64,000 bases of DNA from Polyangiaceae bacterium (GTDB lineage Bacteria > Myxococcota_A > Polyangia > Polyangiales > Polyangiaceae). Positions 1 through 8,399 of this stretch are shown in pieces (within the stretch, counting starts at the first letter, position 1; each line of letters opens with the position of its first letter). The notes beneath the pieces are model-generated. The model was not told where the DNA came from and ran no database searches. It saw only the letters and a program-made list of their open reading frames with translations. The stretch lies in the NCBI GenBank assembly GCA_020633235.1, contig JACKEA010000002.1, positions 806,001-870,000 on the forward strand, in the 5' to 3' direction. A program made the translations under genes and the position numbers.

Positions 1-823
1 GGAGAGTCACATCTACTGCGGCGTCTGCTACCAGTGCCGCGTGGGCGACGCCCACGTGTGCGCCGACGACCTGATCATCGGCATCAGCTACGACGGCGCC
101 TTCGGCGACTACGTGAAGCTGCCGGCGCAGGTGATCTGGCGCACGGACACCTCCAAGATCCGCCCCGAGGTGGCTGCCATCCAGGAGCCCTTCGGCAACG
201 CCGTGCACGCCTGCACCAAGGTGAACCTGCGCGGCAAGCGCGTCGCTATCGTGGGCTGCGGCACCATTGGCCTGTTCGCCGTGGCCATCGCCCGCGCCCT
301 GGGCGCCAGCATGATCATCGGCGTGGAGCCGGTGGCGGTGCACGCGGACATGGCGCGTCGCCTGGGCGCCGACGCGGTGCTGACCCCCGGAGACAGCCCC
401 GACGGCTACTCCCACGACCCGGATCTCGCGGCGCACATCGAGAAGCTCACGGACGGCGTGGGCGTGGACGTGGTGCTCGAGATGAGCGGCCTCAATTCCA
501 GCGTCAACAACGCCATCCACTGCGTGCGCCGCGGCGGGGACGTGATCCTGTTCGGCCTCAAGAGCGGCGATGCCATCATCGAGAGCTTCGACCGCGTGAT
601 CGTGGACGGCATCGCGATGCACAGCGTGATCGGCCGGCGCATTCCGGAAACCTGGCACATCACTCGGCACCTGCTCGAGAGCCGAGACCCGAACATCCAC
701 GACCTCATCTGGGAAGTGATCCTGAACCGCGGGGACGGCCCCATCGTGGAGTTCGACAAGTACGACAAGAACGCCTTCGAGGAGCGCATCCAGACGTTCC
801 CCAAGGTCGTACTGAAGTTCTGA
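1..823 (+). CDS. tdh: L-threonine 3-dehydrogenase, 5' end outside window
   Basis: Zinc-dependent, NAD-linked oxidation of L-threonine to 2-amino-3-ketobutyrate in the cytoplasm. The visible part opens inside the structural zinc lobe (CGVCYQC followed by a fourth Cys), then shows EPFGNAVH, the Rossmann motif GCGTIG, LEMSG and RRIPETWH, all characteristic of Tdh within the medium-chain dehydrogenases. The catalytic-zinc N-terminus lies upstream of base 1. The reading frame runs from base 2 to the TGA at 821-823; the GTG at base 41 is internal, not a start. The next gene, 12 nt downstream, is kbl, so the two form the classic threonine-to-glycine operon. Confidence 0.93.
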   Translation, partial: ESHIYCGVCYQCRVGDAHVCADDLIIGISYDGAFGDYVKLPAQVIWRTDTSKIRPEVAAIQEPFGNAVHACTKVNLRGKRVAIVGCGTIGLFAVAIARALGASMIIGVEPVAVHADMARRLGADAVLTPGDSPDGYSHDPDLAAHIEKLTDGVGVDVVLEMSGLNSSVNNAIHCVRRGGDVILFGLKSGDAIIESFDRVIVDGIAMHSVIGRRIPETWHITRHLLESRDPNIHDLIWEVILNRGDGPIVEFDKYDKNAFEERIQTFPKVVLKF

Positions 824-835
824 CGGGAGGACGCG

Positions 836-2020
836 ATGTATCAGCGAGCACGGGAGATCTACCAGCGAGAGCTGTCCGGCATCCGCGAAGCGGGGCTGTA
901 CAAGGACGAGCGGGTGATCACGACGCCCCAGGGCGCCAGCATCCGCTCCGCCGGCAAGGAGGTGCTGAACTTCTGCGCCAACAACTACCTGGGCCTCTCG
1001 TCTCACCCGGCCGTGATCGAAGGCGCCAAGCAGGCTCTGGACAGCCACGGCTTCGGGCTCTCCTCCGTGCGGTTCATCTGCGGCACCCAAGACCTGCACA
1101 AGTCGCTGGAGGCGCGCATCTCCAAGTTCTTCGGCACGGACGACGCGATCCTCTATTCGTCCTGCTTCGACGCGAACGGCGGCCTGTTCGAGGTGATGCT
1201 GGGGGCGGAGGACGCCATCATCAGCGACGCCCTGAATCATGCGTCCATCATCGACGGCATCCGGCTGTGCAAGGCGGAGCGCCACCGCTACGCCAACGGA
1301 GACATGGCAGAGCTCGAGGCCGCACTGAAGAAGACCCAAGACAAGCGCCTGCGCCTGGTCGCCACGGACGGCGTGTTCAGCATGGACGGCTACCTGGCCA
1401 AGCTGGATCGGATCTGCGACCTGGCGGACCGCTACGACGCCATGGTGATGGTGGACGACTCCCACGCCACCGGCTTCATCGGCCCTACGGGCCGCGGCAC
1501 GCCGGAGCACCACGGCGTGCTGAGCCGCATCGACGTGCTGACCAGCACCCTGGGCAAGGCGCTGGGCGGCGCCAGCGGCGGCTTCACCACGGGGCGCAAG
1601 GAAATCGTCGAGCTGCTCCGCCAGCGCTCACGGCCGTACCTGTTCTCGAACACGCTGGCCCCCGCCGTGGCCGGCGCCAGCCTGGCCGTGTTCGACCTCT
1701 TGGATCAGAGTGGCGAGCTGCGCGAGCGCGTGATGGGCAACGCCAAGAGGTTCCGCGCCGGCATGACAAAATCAGGATTCGCCATCAAAGACGGCATCCA
1801 CCCGATCGTCCCGGTCATGATCGGAGACGCCAAGCTGGCTCAAGACATGGCCGCACGCCTCTTGGGCGAAGGCATCTACGTGATCGGCTTCTCGTACCCG
1901 GTGGTGCCCAAGGGCGAAGCGCGGATTCGCGTTCAGCTCTCCGCCCAGCACACGCCGGAGCAGGTGGACCGCGCCATCGACGCGTTCACCCGCGTCGGCC
2001 GGGAAATGGGCGTGCTTTAG
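836..2020 (+). CDS. kbl: 2-amino-3-ketobutyrate CoA ligase (glycine C-acetyltransferase)
   Basis: PLP-dependent enzyme of the alpha-oxoamine synthase family. It cleaves 2-amino-3-ketobutyrate with CoA to glycine and acetyl-CoA, completing the pathway started by the preceding tdh. At 394 residues it is close to the usual Kbl length. Visible hallmarks are NFCANNYLGLSSHP, the aspartate motif VDDSHATGF and the PLP-lysine motif STLGKALGG with Lys241. A GGGAGG ribosome-binding site lies 8 nt before the ATG. The stop codon overlaps, tail to tail, the end of a short reverse-strand gene. A perfect GCTTCC-GGC-GGAAGC hairpin at 2021-2035 follows the stop but lacks a T-run. Confidence 0.96.
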   Translation: MYQRAREIYQRELSGIREAGLYKDERVITTPQGASIRSAGKEVLNFCANNYLGLSSHPAVIEGAKQALDSHGFGLSSVRFICGTQDLHKSLEARISKFFGTDDAILYSSCFDANGGLFEVMLGAEDAIISDALNHASIIDGIRLCKAERHRYANGDMAELEAALKKTQDKRLRLVATDGVFSMDGYLAKLDRICDLADRYDAMVMVDDSHATGFIGPTGRGTPEHHGVLSRIDVLTSTLGKALGGASGGFTTGRKEIVELLRQRSRPYLFSNTLAPAVAGASLAVFDLLDQSGELRERVMGNAKRFRAGMTKSGFAIKDGIHPIVPVMIGDAKLAQDMAARLLGEGIYVIGFSYPVVPKGEARIRVQLSAQHTPEQVDRAIDAFTRVGREMGVL

Positions 2021-2193
2021 GCTTCCGGCGGAAGCTCGCACTCCACGGGGGGCGCGAGCGGTGTGGTCGAAAGTGCGTACACCCCGCTGGCGTGGCGGCT
2101 CCGCTCGCTGACGGGCTCTTCCTCGCGCTCCGCTTCGAGAAGCCCCGAGATGAGGATTCCGAAGGTGTCGACCGTGACATCCTTGTCGCGCAT
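2017..2193 (-). CDS. small hypothetical protein (58 aa)
   Basis: Unrecognised small protein of 58 residues beginning MRDKDVTVDTFGILISGLLE, followed by a charged Glu/Arg stretch and a Pro-rich tail ending LPPEA. It fills the gap between kbl and the membrane-protein gene. Its codons end mostly in G or C, as in neighbouring genes. The TAA stop overlaps the kbl TAG by three bases on the opposite strand. No clear Shine-Dalgarno sequence is seen. Support is codon bias and the fit of the frame to the gap; no family is recognised. Confidence 0.45.
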   Translation of the reverse strand: MRDKDVTVDTFGILISGLLEAEREEEPVSERSRHASGVYALSTTPLAPPVECELPPEA

Positions 2194-2243
2194 GCTCGAG
2201 ACTGATTACGCCCCGATTGAACGCGACCTTCCCGCCAAAGCCC

Positions 2244-2618
2244 TCAGGGGGAGCGCTCGGGAATGGGAGTTCTCAGGTCGATGCCGTTTTCCTCGGCAAA
2301 ACGCTTGTTCCGGCGGTTCAGCACCAGGGTCCAGATGAAGAGGGCGAGCCAGCCGAAGAAGATGGAAGCGCCCACGCCCCGCACCAGGTTCCAGGGCAGC
2401 TGGTAGACCTTGGCGAAGTACTGGAAGCCGTAGTCCAGCACCAGCTTCCCGAAGCAGATGCCGGCACCAAGGTTGTTCACCCTGAGGGCCGTCGTCTTGT
2501 AGCGCTCGAAGACGTCTACGGGCACCCTGGGGAACTGCTCCGCTTCCCGGCGCCGCGCTTCCAGCCGCCGGATGCTGAACAGGATTGCGAAGATGACGAT
2601 CAGGACGTCGACGACCAT
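2244..2618 (-). CDS. hypothetical small membrane protein
   Basis: A 124-residue protein with two predicted membrane segments, about residues 3-16 and 82-100, separated by a basic, helical loop (RRLEARRREAEQF). The tail is short and polar. No family is recognised. The start ATG overlaps the stop of the upstream lipoprotein gene by one base (TGATG), so the two are translationally coupled. The pairing suggests a role at the cell envelope, but this is inferred only from topology and context. Confidence 0.7.
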   Translation of the reverse strand: MVVDVLIVIFAILFSIRRLEARRREAEQFPRVPVDVFERYKTTALRVNNLGAGICFGKLVLDYGFQYFAKVYQLPWNLVRGVGASIFFGWLALFIWTLVLNRRNKRFAEENGIDLRTPIPERSP

Positions 2619-3835
2619 CAGAAGGATCCTAGGTAGCGAGGGGGCAGACCGACGCGGGTATCGACCGCCACGGCCTGAGGAACGTCCAGCTCACCGCTCG
2701 GGAGGCGCTGGAAGCGCTGGACCACGCCGCGATCCGCGTCCGCCACGAAGCACAGCCCGCACTCGGGTTGGCACAACACGTCCCCCAGGGTGAAGGGCTC
2801 TTCCCGGGAGCGGAGCAGCTCCTGCACCGTGCCCTGGGCCGGTGCGAAGGAGAGCAGCCGGTCCGGGCGCCCCGACCAGGTCCCGAGGGTGGTGGTGAGG
2901 AGCACATCCTCCGACGCCCAGCTCAGCGACATGCCCAAGGGGGCGTCGCCCAGCTCGGCAGCCGGCAGGGTCTGGGAGAGCGTTCCCGTGGCGACGTCCA
3001 CCAGGGCGATGCCGGAGGTCTTGGGGTCGGGGTTCGACCCGTGGGCGAAGTCGCCGGAGCACGTGATCGCCAGGTGTGCGGCGTCCGGCGAGAGCGACAG
3101 TCCGGTGCAACCTTCCAGTCCGCCGAGCATCACCACGCTCTCGAGGCCGTCCGACGCGCTGTCCAGGATCGCGATGCGCGACGGCGCCGAGTCCCAGTAC
3201 AGGGAGTAGCTCTCGAGCAGCACGAATACCTTCTCCCCCACCCGCACGGCTCGGCTCGGCCGCGCGAAGAACGTCGCATCCTCCATGGCGGAAGAGAGGT
3301 CGATGCGCCCAGTGATCTCGGGCACGGAGGGGTCGATCACGAGGACGTCGTCGCCAGCGTCGAAGGGCTCCTGGCCGGGATCTCCGTTGGGCTCGTAGCG
3401 GGTGACGTAGGCCTTGTGCTCGCCGAGGGGTACGTAGTCCTTCACGTTGGCGCCGAAGCCGGTGGCGACGGAAAGCTGGCGCGTGACGTGGGCGTCCTTC
3501 ACTCGCACCCAGGTGATGACGGACGCGGGGTAGCGATCCAAGAGCACGATCTCGTCGCCGCTCGCCGCCGCGGTGGGCACCGCCACGTCCGCCCCGAGGG
3601 GCACCGACAGCTTGGCGTCCGAGGTGGCGGACGAGACGAACGACGACGACAGCACCGTGCCGTCGAAGCCGAGCAGCGAGACGTTGGTCGAGGCGTACTC
3701 GGTGTTGACCACCACCAGACCGCGGCCGCAGGGCCCCGCCGCCACGTCCGTTCCGCCGGTGGAGTCCGGGGGCGCGGGCGCGTTGCAGCCGCCGAGGGCG
3801 ACGACAGCGAGCGCGATGCAGAGCCGAGGGGCCAT
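2618..3835 (-). CDS. lipoprotein, probable beta-propeller
   Basis: A 405-residue exported lipoprotein. Starting at the ATG ending at 3835 gives a compact signal peptide with lipobox ALGGC and acylated Cys17; an in-frame start 20 codons upstream would add a charged extension and is less likely. The mature part has recurrent short beta motifs such as VLVIDPSVPEITGRIDL, IALVDVATGTL and LSLSPDAAHLAI, resembling YVTN/WD-type propeller blades. There is no catalytic motif. It is coupled to the small membrane protein downstream. Function unknown; probably a surface or periplasmic binding protein. Confidence 0.75.
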   Translation of the reverse strand: MAPRLCIALAVVALGGCNAPAPPDSTGGTDVAAGPCGRGLVVVNTEYASTNVSLLGFDGTVLSSSFVSSATSDAKLSVPLGADVAVPTAAASGDEIVLLDRYPASVITWVRVKDAHVTRQLSVATGFGANVKDYVPLGEHKAYVTRYEPNGDPGQEPFDAGDDVLVIDPSVPEITGRIDLSSAMEDATFFARPSRAVRVGEKVFVLLESYSLYWDSAPSRIAILDSASDGLESVVMLGGLEGCTGLSLSPDAAHLAITCSGDFAHGSNPDPKTSGIALVDVATGTLSQTLPAAELGDAPLGMSLSWASEDVLLTTTLGTWSGRPDRLLSFAPAQGTVQELLRSREEPFTLGDVLCQPECGLCFVADADRGVVQRFQRLPSGELDVPQAVAVDTRVGLPPRYLGSF

Positions 3836-3906
3836 GGGGGCCGAGAGCCAAGCACGGCGCGCCGGGTCCTTCAACCAAGGCCGTTTCGGTGCCACGCTGG
3901 GCGAAC

Positions 3907-4764
3907 ATGACGCGCCTCGTCTCCTGGGGGGAGCTCTTGTGGGACTTGTTCCCGGACGGCCCGCGGCTGGGTGGCGGTGCCGCCAACGTCGCCTATCACG
4001 CCGCGGTGCTCGGGGCCGAGGCCGCGCTGGTGAGCCGCGTGGGGAACGACGAGCTGGGCCGGCGTGCCGTAGCGGAGCTTTCTGCGAAGGGCGTGGACGT
4101 CAGCGCGGTGCAAGTCGATGCAGCCGCGCCGACGGGCAGCGTGCGCGTGGAGCTCGAAGACGGCGAGCCGCACTTCACGCTGGCGCAAGGCGCCGCGTGG
4201 GATCGCATTCGAGCTCCGGAAGCGTCGTTCCTGCAGAGCGCAGACGTGATCTGCTTCGGCACCCTGGCGCAGCGCACGCCGTTGGCGTCGGGAGAGCTAT
4301 CACGCGCCCTCGGCGGTGCGACGCTCTTGCGCGTGTGCGACCTGAACGTGCGCCCGCCGCACACCACCCGCGAAGCGATCGACGCCGCCATCCGGCAGGC
4401 GGACGCCATCAAGCTGAACGAAGGCGAAGCCGCCGTGCTGAGGGAGATGTACGCCGTGACGGACGCCGTGGAGCTCCTGCTCCGGAGCGCGCACACCGTG
4501 GCGCTCACCCGCGGCGCTCGCGGCTCCACGCTCTACACCCACGCGCAGGAAGTGAGCCGCGACGGCCTGGCCATCCCGCACGATGCAGGAGACCGCGTAG
4601 GTGCGGGGGACGCCTACACCGCCGTACTCGCCTTGGGCCTGGCGCGAAGACTTCCGCTCGAAGAGCTGGCGGAGCGCGCCAACCGCTACGCCGCCTGGGT
4701 GGCGTCGATGCCCGGCGCCATGCCACCGCCACCGTCCTTTCTCGGAGACGTCATCATAAAGTAA
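3907..4764 (+). CDS. PfkB-family carbohydrate kinase (fructokinase-like)
   Basis: ATP-dependent sugar kinase of the ribokinase/PfkB family, 285 residues from the ATG at 3907. A GTG at 3889 is a possible alternative start. Near the N-terminus WDLFPDG and the glycine-rich LGGGAANVAYHAAVLG form the substrate-binding signature. The C-terminal signature DRVGAGDAYTAV carries the catalytic aspartate and anion hole. The overall pattern resembles bacterial fructokinases, but the exact sugar cannot be read from sequence. It is divergent from the lipoprotein gene on its left and followed 9 nt later by the metallophosphoesterase lipoprotein gene. Confidence 0.85.
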   Translation: MTRLVSWGELLWDLFPDGPRLGGGAANVAYHAAVLGAEAALVSRVGNDELGRRAVAELSAKGVDVSAVQVDAAAPTGSVRVELEDGEPHFTLAQGAAWDRIRAPEASFLQSADVICFGTLAQRTPLASGELSRALGGATLLRVCDLNVRPPHTTREAIDAAIRQADAIKLNEGEAAVLREMYAVTDAVELLLRSAHTVALTRGARGSTLYTHAQEVSRDGLAIPHDAGDRVGAGDAYTAVLALGLARRLPLEELAERANRYAAWVASMPGAMPPPPSFLGDVIIK

Positions 4765-4773
4765 CATTGGAGG

Positions 4774-6294
4774 GTGAAGCCTTTACTGCCGGCCGTCGCC
4801 CTTGCCCTTCTCCTTTCCGCCTGCAGCTCCACGGAAGAGACAAGAAACCCTCTGTCTCCCGCGGTGCTGCTGACGAACGAGCAAACCCTCACTCCGGTGC
4901 TCGCGCCGATGAGCCCTGCGGATGCGCGGAGCCCATCGGATCCCGCCGAGCGCGACGCGATGCTGGCCGAGGGCTTTGGCGATCTCGTCACCGGCCCCGG
5001 CGAGGGCTACGTCACGCGCACGCCGGACGGCAGCGATCCCCCCGCGCCCGGCGCGGCTCCCAAGCGCTTGGTGCGCTTCGTCCACATGCCCGACTTGCAG
5101 CTCGCCGACGACGAGTCCCCTACGCGCCTCGCGGCCTTCGACACCGCGGGGCTGACGGCCGGCGCATTCCGCCCACAAGATGCCTTCGAGTGCCGCATCC
5201 TCAACGCGGCGGTGCGCACGGTGAACGCCGTGAGCAAGAAGGATCCCTTCGACTTCCTGCTCCTCGGCGGCGACAACGCCGACAGCTCTCAGCAGAACGA
5301 GGTGGATTGGGTGATGGCCATCCTCGATGGCGCCTCCAAGGTGGAGTGCGACTCCGGCGCCGACGACGATCCAGTGCCGGGCCCGAACAACGACGGCAAG
5401 GATCCGTTCACCGCCCCCGGGCTCACGGTGCCTTGGTACTGGGTGACGGGGAACCACGACATCTTGGTGCAGGGCAACCTGCCGGTGACCGCCGAGAAAG
5501 ACACCGAGGCCCTGGGCGACAACTCCGTGGGCGGCACTCGCGATTGGTCCCAGCCCGGCGGACCGATCTTCAAGGGCCCGGTGGTACCGGATCCCAATCG
5601 CCACCTGCTCGACCGCAAAGCGCTCATGAGCCGCATCGCCGCTGACGGCGACGGCCACGGCGTGGGCTCCGCGCAAATGGCGTCGGGCAAGGCCATCTAC
5701 ACCTTCGACGTGCCGGACACGCCGCTCCGCTTCCTGGTGCTGGACACCGCCGCGGAGAGCGGCGGCTCCGAAGGCCTGATCCGCCAGGGCGACATCGACA
5801 CGGTGATCAAGCCGCTGCTCGACCAGGCCAAGACCGACGGCAAGATCGTGAGCCTCGCCTCCCACCACGCCGTCACCTCCCTGGGAGACGGCCACGGCCT
5901 GGGCGGCAGCGTGCAGGCCGACGCCGTGACGCCGGACGCCTGGCTCGACTTCATCGGCGGCTACGACAACGTGCTCTTGAGCTTCGTGGGCCACAGCCAC
6001 GAGAACCGCGTCCGCGTCATCGGCCCCCAGAGCGGCGGGCACTCGTGGTGGGAGGTGATGACCAGCGCGCTGGCGGACTTCCCGAACCAGCTCCGCGTGA
6101 TCGAGATCTGGGACGAGGACAACGGCTGGCTCCGCGTGCACGCCACCAACCTCGACTGGAACGACATGGGCGACAAGGTCGCGCGAGAAGGCCGCAAGCT
6201 CGGCGTGCTCGACTACGTCTCCGGCTGGATCCCGGGCGAAGCGCCGGGCACACCGGAAGATCGCAACGTCGATCTCTGGATCCAGAAGCCCTGA
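4774..6294 (+). CDS. metallophosphoesterase lipoprotein
   Basis: A 506-residue exported calcineurin-like phosphoesterase. The GTG start is preceded at very short spacing by GGAGG. The N-terminus is a lipoprotein signal (ALLLSACSS). Metal-site motifs appear in the usual order: HMPDLQLAD in place of the common DxH block, LLLGGDNADS, TGNHD, SHHAVTS and GHSHENR. The DLQ form of the first motif occurs in a secreted actinobacterial/proteobacterial subfamily of metallophosphoesterases. The substrate is unknown. A hairpin repeat begins 2 nt after the stop. Confidence 0.85.
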   Translation: MKPLLPAVALALLLSACSSTEETRNPLSPAVLLTNEQTLTPVLAPMSPADARSPSDPAERDAMLAEGFGDLVTGPGEGYVTRTPDGSDPPAPGAAPKRLVRFVHMPDLQLADDESPTRLAAFDTAGLTAGAFRPQDAFECRILNAAVRTVNAVSKKDPFDFLLLGGDNADSSQQNEVDWVMAILDGASKVECDSGADDDPVPGPNNDGKDPFTAPGLTVPWYWVTGNHDILVQGNLPVTAEKDTEALGDNSVGGTRDWSQPGGPIFKGPVVPDPNRHLLDRKALMSRIAADGDGHGVGSAQMASGKAIYTFDVPDTPLRFLVLDTAAESGGSEGLIRQGDIDTVIKPLLDQAKTDGKIVSLASHHAVTSLGDGHGLGGSVQADAVTPDAWLDFIGGYDNVLLSFVGHSHENRVRVIGPQSGGHSWWEVMTSALADFPNQLRVIEIWDEDNGWLRVHATNLDWNDMGDKVAREGRKLGVLDYVSGWIPGEAPGTPEDRNVDLWIQKP

Positions 6295-6295
6295 T

Positions 6296-6430
6296 TTTGT
6301 TGGTCCGGCGCGAACCCCGTCCCGCGCCGGACGTCCCTAGGACGAAGTCTGACGCATGTCCGAAAAGCGGACATCAAACGGGGGTGCGGCGAGTGAGCGG
6401 CCTCGAATGTCCGCTTTTCGGACGCGGCCG
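6296..6430 (+). repeat. 135-bp palindromic element, copy A
   Basis: Long hairpin-rich element between the metallophosphoesterase stop and tRNA-Sec. It contains a perfect 10-bp stem (6303-6312 with 6323-6332), a small GTCC-CTA-GGAC hairpin (6333-6343), and two arms, 6358-6373 and 6408-6423, that are reverse complements of each other. Each arm is itself a hairpin, GTCCG-AAAAG-CGGAC and GTCCG-CTTTT-CGGAC. An almost identical copy (134 of 135 bases by eye; the difference is at 6342) lies in opposite orientation at 13571-13705. Confidence 0.95.
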
Positions 6431-6434
6431 GCGT

Positions 6435-6535
6435 TGGCGGAAGCGCACAGGGATCGAACCTGCCGGGGCCTGGCTTTCACCAGGCCCCCATCGGTTTTGA
6501 AGACCGAGGGCCGCACCAGCGTACCGAGCGCTTCC
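6435..6535 (-). tRNA. selC: tRNA-Sec (anticodon UCA)
   Basis: Selenocysteine tRNA that reads UGA codons. The 5' end GGAAGCGC pairs with GCGCTTCC to form the 8-bp acceptor stem typical of bacterial tRNA-Sec, followed by discriminator G and an encoded CCA (6435-6437). The anticodon loop CTTCAAA gives anticodon TCA (6500-6498) on a 5-bp TCGGT/ACCGA stem. A very long variable arm (GGGCCTGG with CCAGGCCC) and a T-arm with TTCGATC complete the fold. The length of 101 nt fits the class. Its partners selB and selA lie elsewhere in this window. The 135-bp repeat copy A begins 4 nt past its 3' end. Confidence 0.97.
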
Positions 6536-6573
6536 GCACGAGCGGATAGCGCGGATCCTGTGGCGAACCAAGG

Positions 6574-6608
6574 GGCGCGACGGGATTCGCGCCGCTCCGA
6601 CATACAAA
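6574..6608 (-). repeat. gene-3'-end hairpin box (copy 2)
   Basis: On the minus strand it reads TTTGTATGTCGGAGCGGCGC then GAATCCCGTCGCGCC, with a 6-bp stem GGCGCG/CGCGCC. It matches the first part of repeat A. It lies about 52 nt downstream of the UPF0016 gene stop, in that gene's sense direction. It may act as a 3'-end stabiliser or terminator, but there is no T-run. Confidence 0.7.
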
Positions 6609-6660
6609 CGAAGAAGGCCGGGCGTGTGTCTGAACCCGGGGTCGACAGGACGTTGAGGGC

Positions 6661-6939
6661 TCAGGAATCGCCGCGGGACAGTAGGTACAGCGCGCCGAGC
6701 AGCAGGAATGCGACGCCTGCGATGCGGCGCAGCCAAAGCGGGGACACGACGCGGGTAAGGGCGTCGCCCGCGAGCACGGCGATGGCGGAGGTGGCCGTGA
6801 GGGCCAGGGCGGAGCCGACGAACACGGCGAGGCGGGATTTGCTGCCGGCGGCCAGGGTCAGCGTGGCGAGCTGCGTCTTGTCACCGAGCTCGGCGAGGAA
6901 GACGGCGGCAAAGGTGGACGCGAGTAGCTTGAGATCCAT
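6661..6939 (-). CDS. half-size UPF0016/GDT1-type cation exporter
   Basis: A 92-residue membrane protein with three predicted helices (about 5-32, 36-58 and 68-88). It carries one copy of the family signature ELGDKTQLATL, whose acidic residue is thought to bind Mn2+ or Ca2+ in TMEM165/GDT1/MneA-type exporters. Usual bacterial members have two such repeats in about 190 residues; this one has a single repeat, so it would have to work as a homo- or hetero-oligomer. The partner, if any, is not in the window. It reads toward tRNA-Sec and is separated from the glycosyltransferase gene by about 20 nt, probably in one transcript. Confidence 0.85.
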   Translation of the reverse strand: MDLKLLASTFAAVFLAELGDKTQLATLTLAAGSKSRLAVFVGSALALTATSAIAVLAGDALTRVVSPLWLRRIAGVAFLLLGALYLLSRGDS

Positions 6940-6961
6940 GGCGCGGGAGCATAGCTCCGGC

Positions 6962-8299
6962 TCAGCTCGCTTGCGCCAGTTGTTGCGGGCCCGAGAGGCG
7001 CCGGAGGGCGTCGTGGGCGCCGATGGCTTCGAGGGTTTCGTAGAGACCGAAGCGCGGCGCGCGCAGGAAGCCGTTCCAGGCGGAGGCGGCCAGGGTGCCG
7101 TCCTTCAGCCAGTCTTTGAGGCGCTCCGGCAGGTAGTGCGGGTTGCGCTGCTTGAGGCCGGCGCCCTGTTCCCGCGCCCAGCGGCGGTTGTACCGCTCGT
7201 GGGTGCCCACGGCGGGGGAGAAGATGAGCGGCAGGCCGAGGCCCGCGAAGAACGTCATCTCGCTGGGCTTGGTCCACAAGATGTCGGTGCGCGCGAGCAG
7301 CTCGTTGAAGCGGCGCAGGTACTCTTCGAACGTTGGCTCGAGCAGGATGCGGATGGCGCCACCGAGGTGACGTTCGAGACCGGCCTCTTCGACGGCGCTC
7401 TGCAAGCTGGCCTGCACCTCGGGCCGCACACCGGCCACGAGGGCGACCTCGAGGCGGCCGTCGGCGATCAGGCCGCGGAGGCCGGGCAGCGCGAAGCGCG
7501 GCAGATCCGCCTGGGCGCCGGCACCGCCCACGGCAAAGGTGAGCAGCACTGGGCCGTCGTCCCGTATGGGCATGGCGCCCAAGAAGTGCGGGATGGTGTG
7601 GCGCAGCTCGTTGCGGAACACGCCGGTGGGATCGAGACGCACGAGGCGCGTCGCGAGATTTCGCTTGGCCACGTGCATGTCGGGCCCGCCCACCAGCTCG
7701 TGCGGCAACGGGAAACCGGTGACACGCACGCGCTCCTCCGGCACGCCGTAGGCGCGGAGTCGGCGACGGGTGTGCTGCGTGGGCACCAGATAGGTGATGC
7801 GGGTGTTGACGGGATCGATGGGCGCCCACACGCGGTTGATGTCGCTGTCCGTCACGATGCAGTAGATGCGATCGTAGCCACGGCGATCCGCCGCGATGGC
7901 CGGCATGTAGAAGGTGGTCACCAGGATGGCGTCGTCGGCGCTCAGATCTTCCACCAGCGCCTTGCCCAAGCCGGAACGGATCATCCTTTCCAAGATCTGG
8001 ACGCCGGCATTGGGGCTCGACTGATCCCGCTCGCCGTACAGATCGCGGATGTCCGTGATGGAGTCGAGCAAGCCGCGCATCGGCGCGCCGAGCAGCGGCC
8101 AGCGTGATGCGCGGGAGATGGCTTCGTAGTAGCGCCGCACGTAGTCCCACTGCTGTTGGTCTCGGGTCGACGCCAGGGGCGGCCGATCCGCGTGCAGGAC
8201 CTCGCTGCCGAGGGCGTCCGCCAGGGCGTGGGCCGGACGCAGATGGCCGTAGCCCATGTCGATGGCCACGACGCGATGGGTGTCGCTTGCGGGGTGCAT
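6962..8299 (-). CDS. GT-B-type glycosyltransferase-like protein
   Basis: A 445-residue soluble protein. The ATG at 8299 places the nucleotide-sugar-transferase-like start DMGYGHLRPAHALADALG near the N-terminus; upstream ATGs would run into the divergent gene. The pattern (GYGH loop, acceptor domain first, donor domain after residue 220 with LLTFAVGGAG and the late TKPSEMTFFAGLGLPLIF motif) resembles monogalactosyl-diacylglycerol synthase and MurG relatives. Substrates are unknown. An Asp-rich motif VTDSDINRVWAP in the middle is typical of this group. It is divergent from the HEAT-like gene. Confidence 0.7.
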   Translation of the reverse strand: MHPASDTHRVVAIDMGYGHLRPAHALADALGSEVLHADRPPLASTRDQQQWDYVRRYYEAISRASRWPLLGAPMRGLLDSITDIRDLYGERDQSSPNAGVQILERMIRSGLGKALVEDLSADDAILVTTFYMPAIAADRRGYDRIYCIVTDSDINRVWAPIDPVNTRITYLVPTQHTRRRLRAYGVPEERVRVTGFPLPHELVGGPDMHVAKRNLATRLVRLDPTGVFRNELRHTIPHFLGAMPIRDDGPVLLTFAVGGAGAQADLPRFALPGLRGLIADGRLEVALVAGVRPEVQASLQSAVEEAGLERHLGGAIRILLEPTFEEYLRRFNELLARTDILWTKPSEMTFFAGLGLPLIFSPAVGTHERYNRRWAREQGAGLKQRNPHYLPERLKDWLKDGTLAASAWNGFLRAPRFGLYETLEAIGAHDALRRLSGPQQLAQAS

Positions 8300-8399
8300 C
8301 TTGGCCGTATGGCAAGGCGGCGTGGCGAGCAGGTGACGGACGCGAAACGTCCGCGGCACGGCTTTCGCCCGGGTCGCCGATGATCGATAGTGCGCGGCC

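Noticed and set aside
4783..6141. Long reverse frame under the metallophosphoesterase gene
   Set aside because: Low-complexity Val/Ala/His product with no motif; the forward frame has signal peptide and full metal sites.
6435..6535. tRNA-Sec as an integrase attachment site for a genomic island
   Set aside because: No integrase and no direct repeat of the tRNA 3' end were found on either side within the window.
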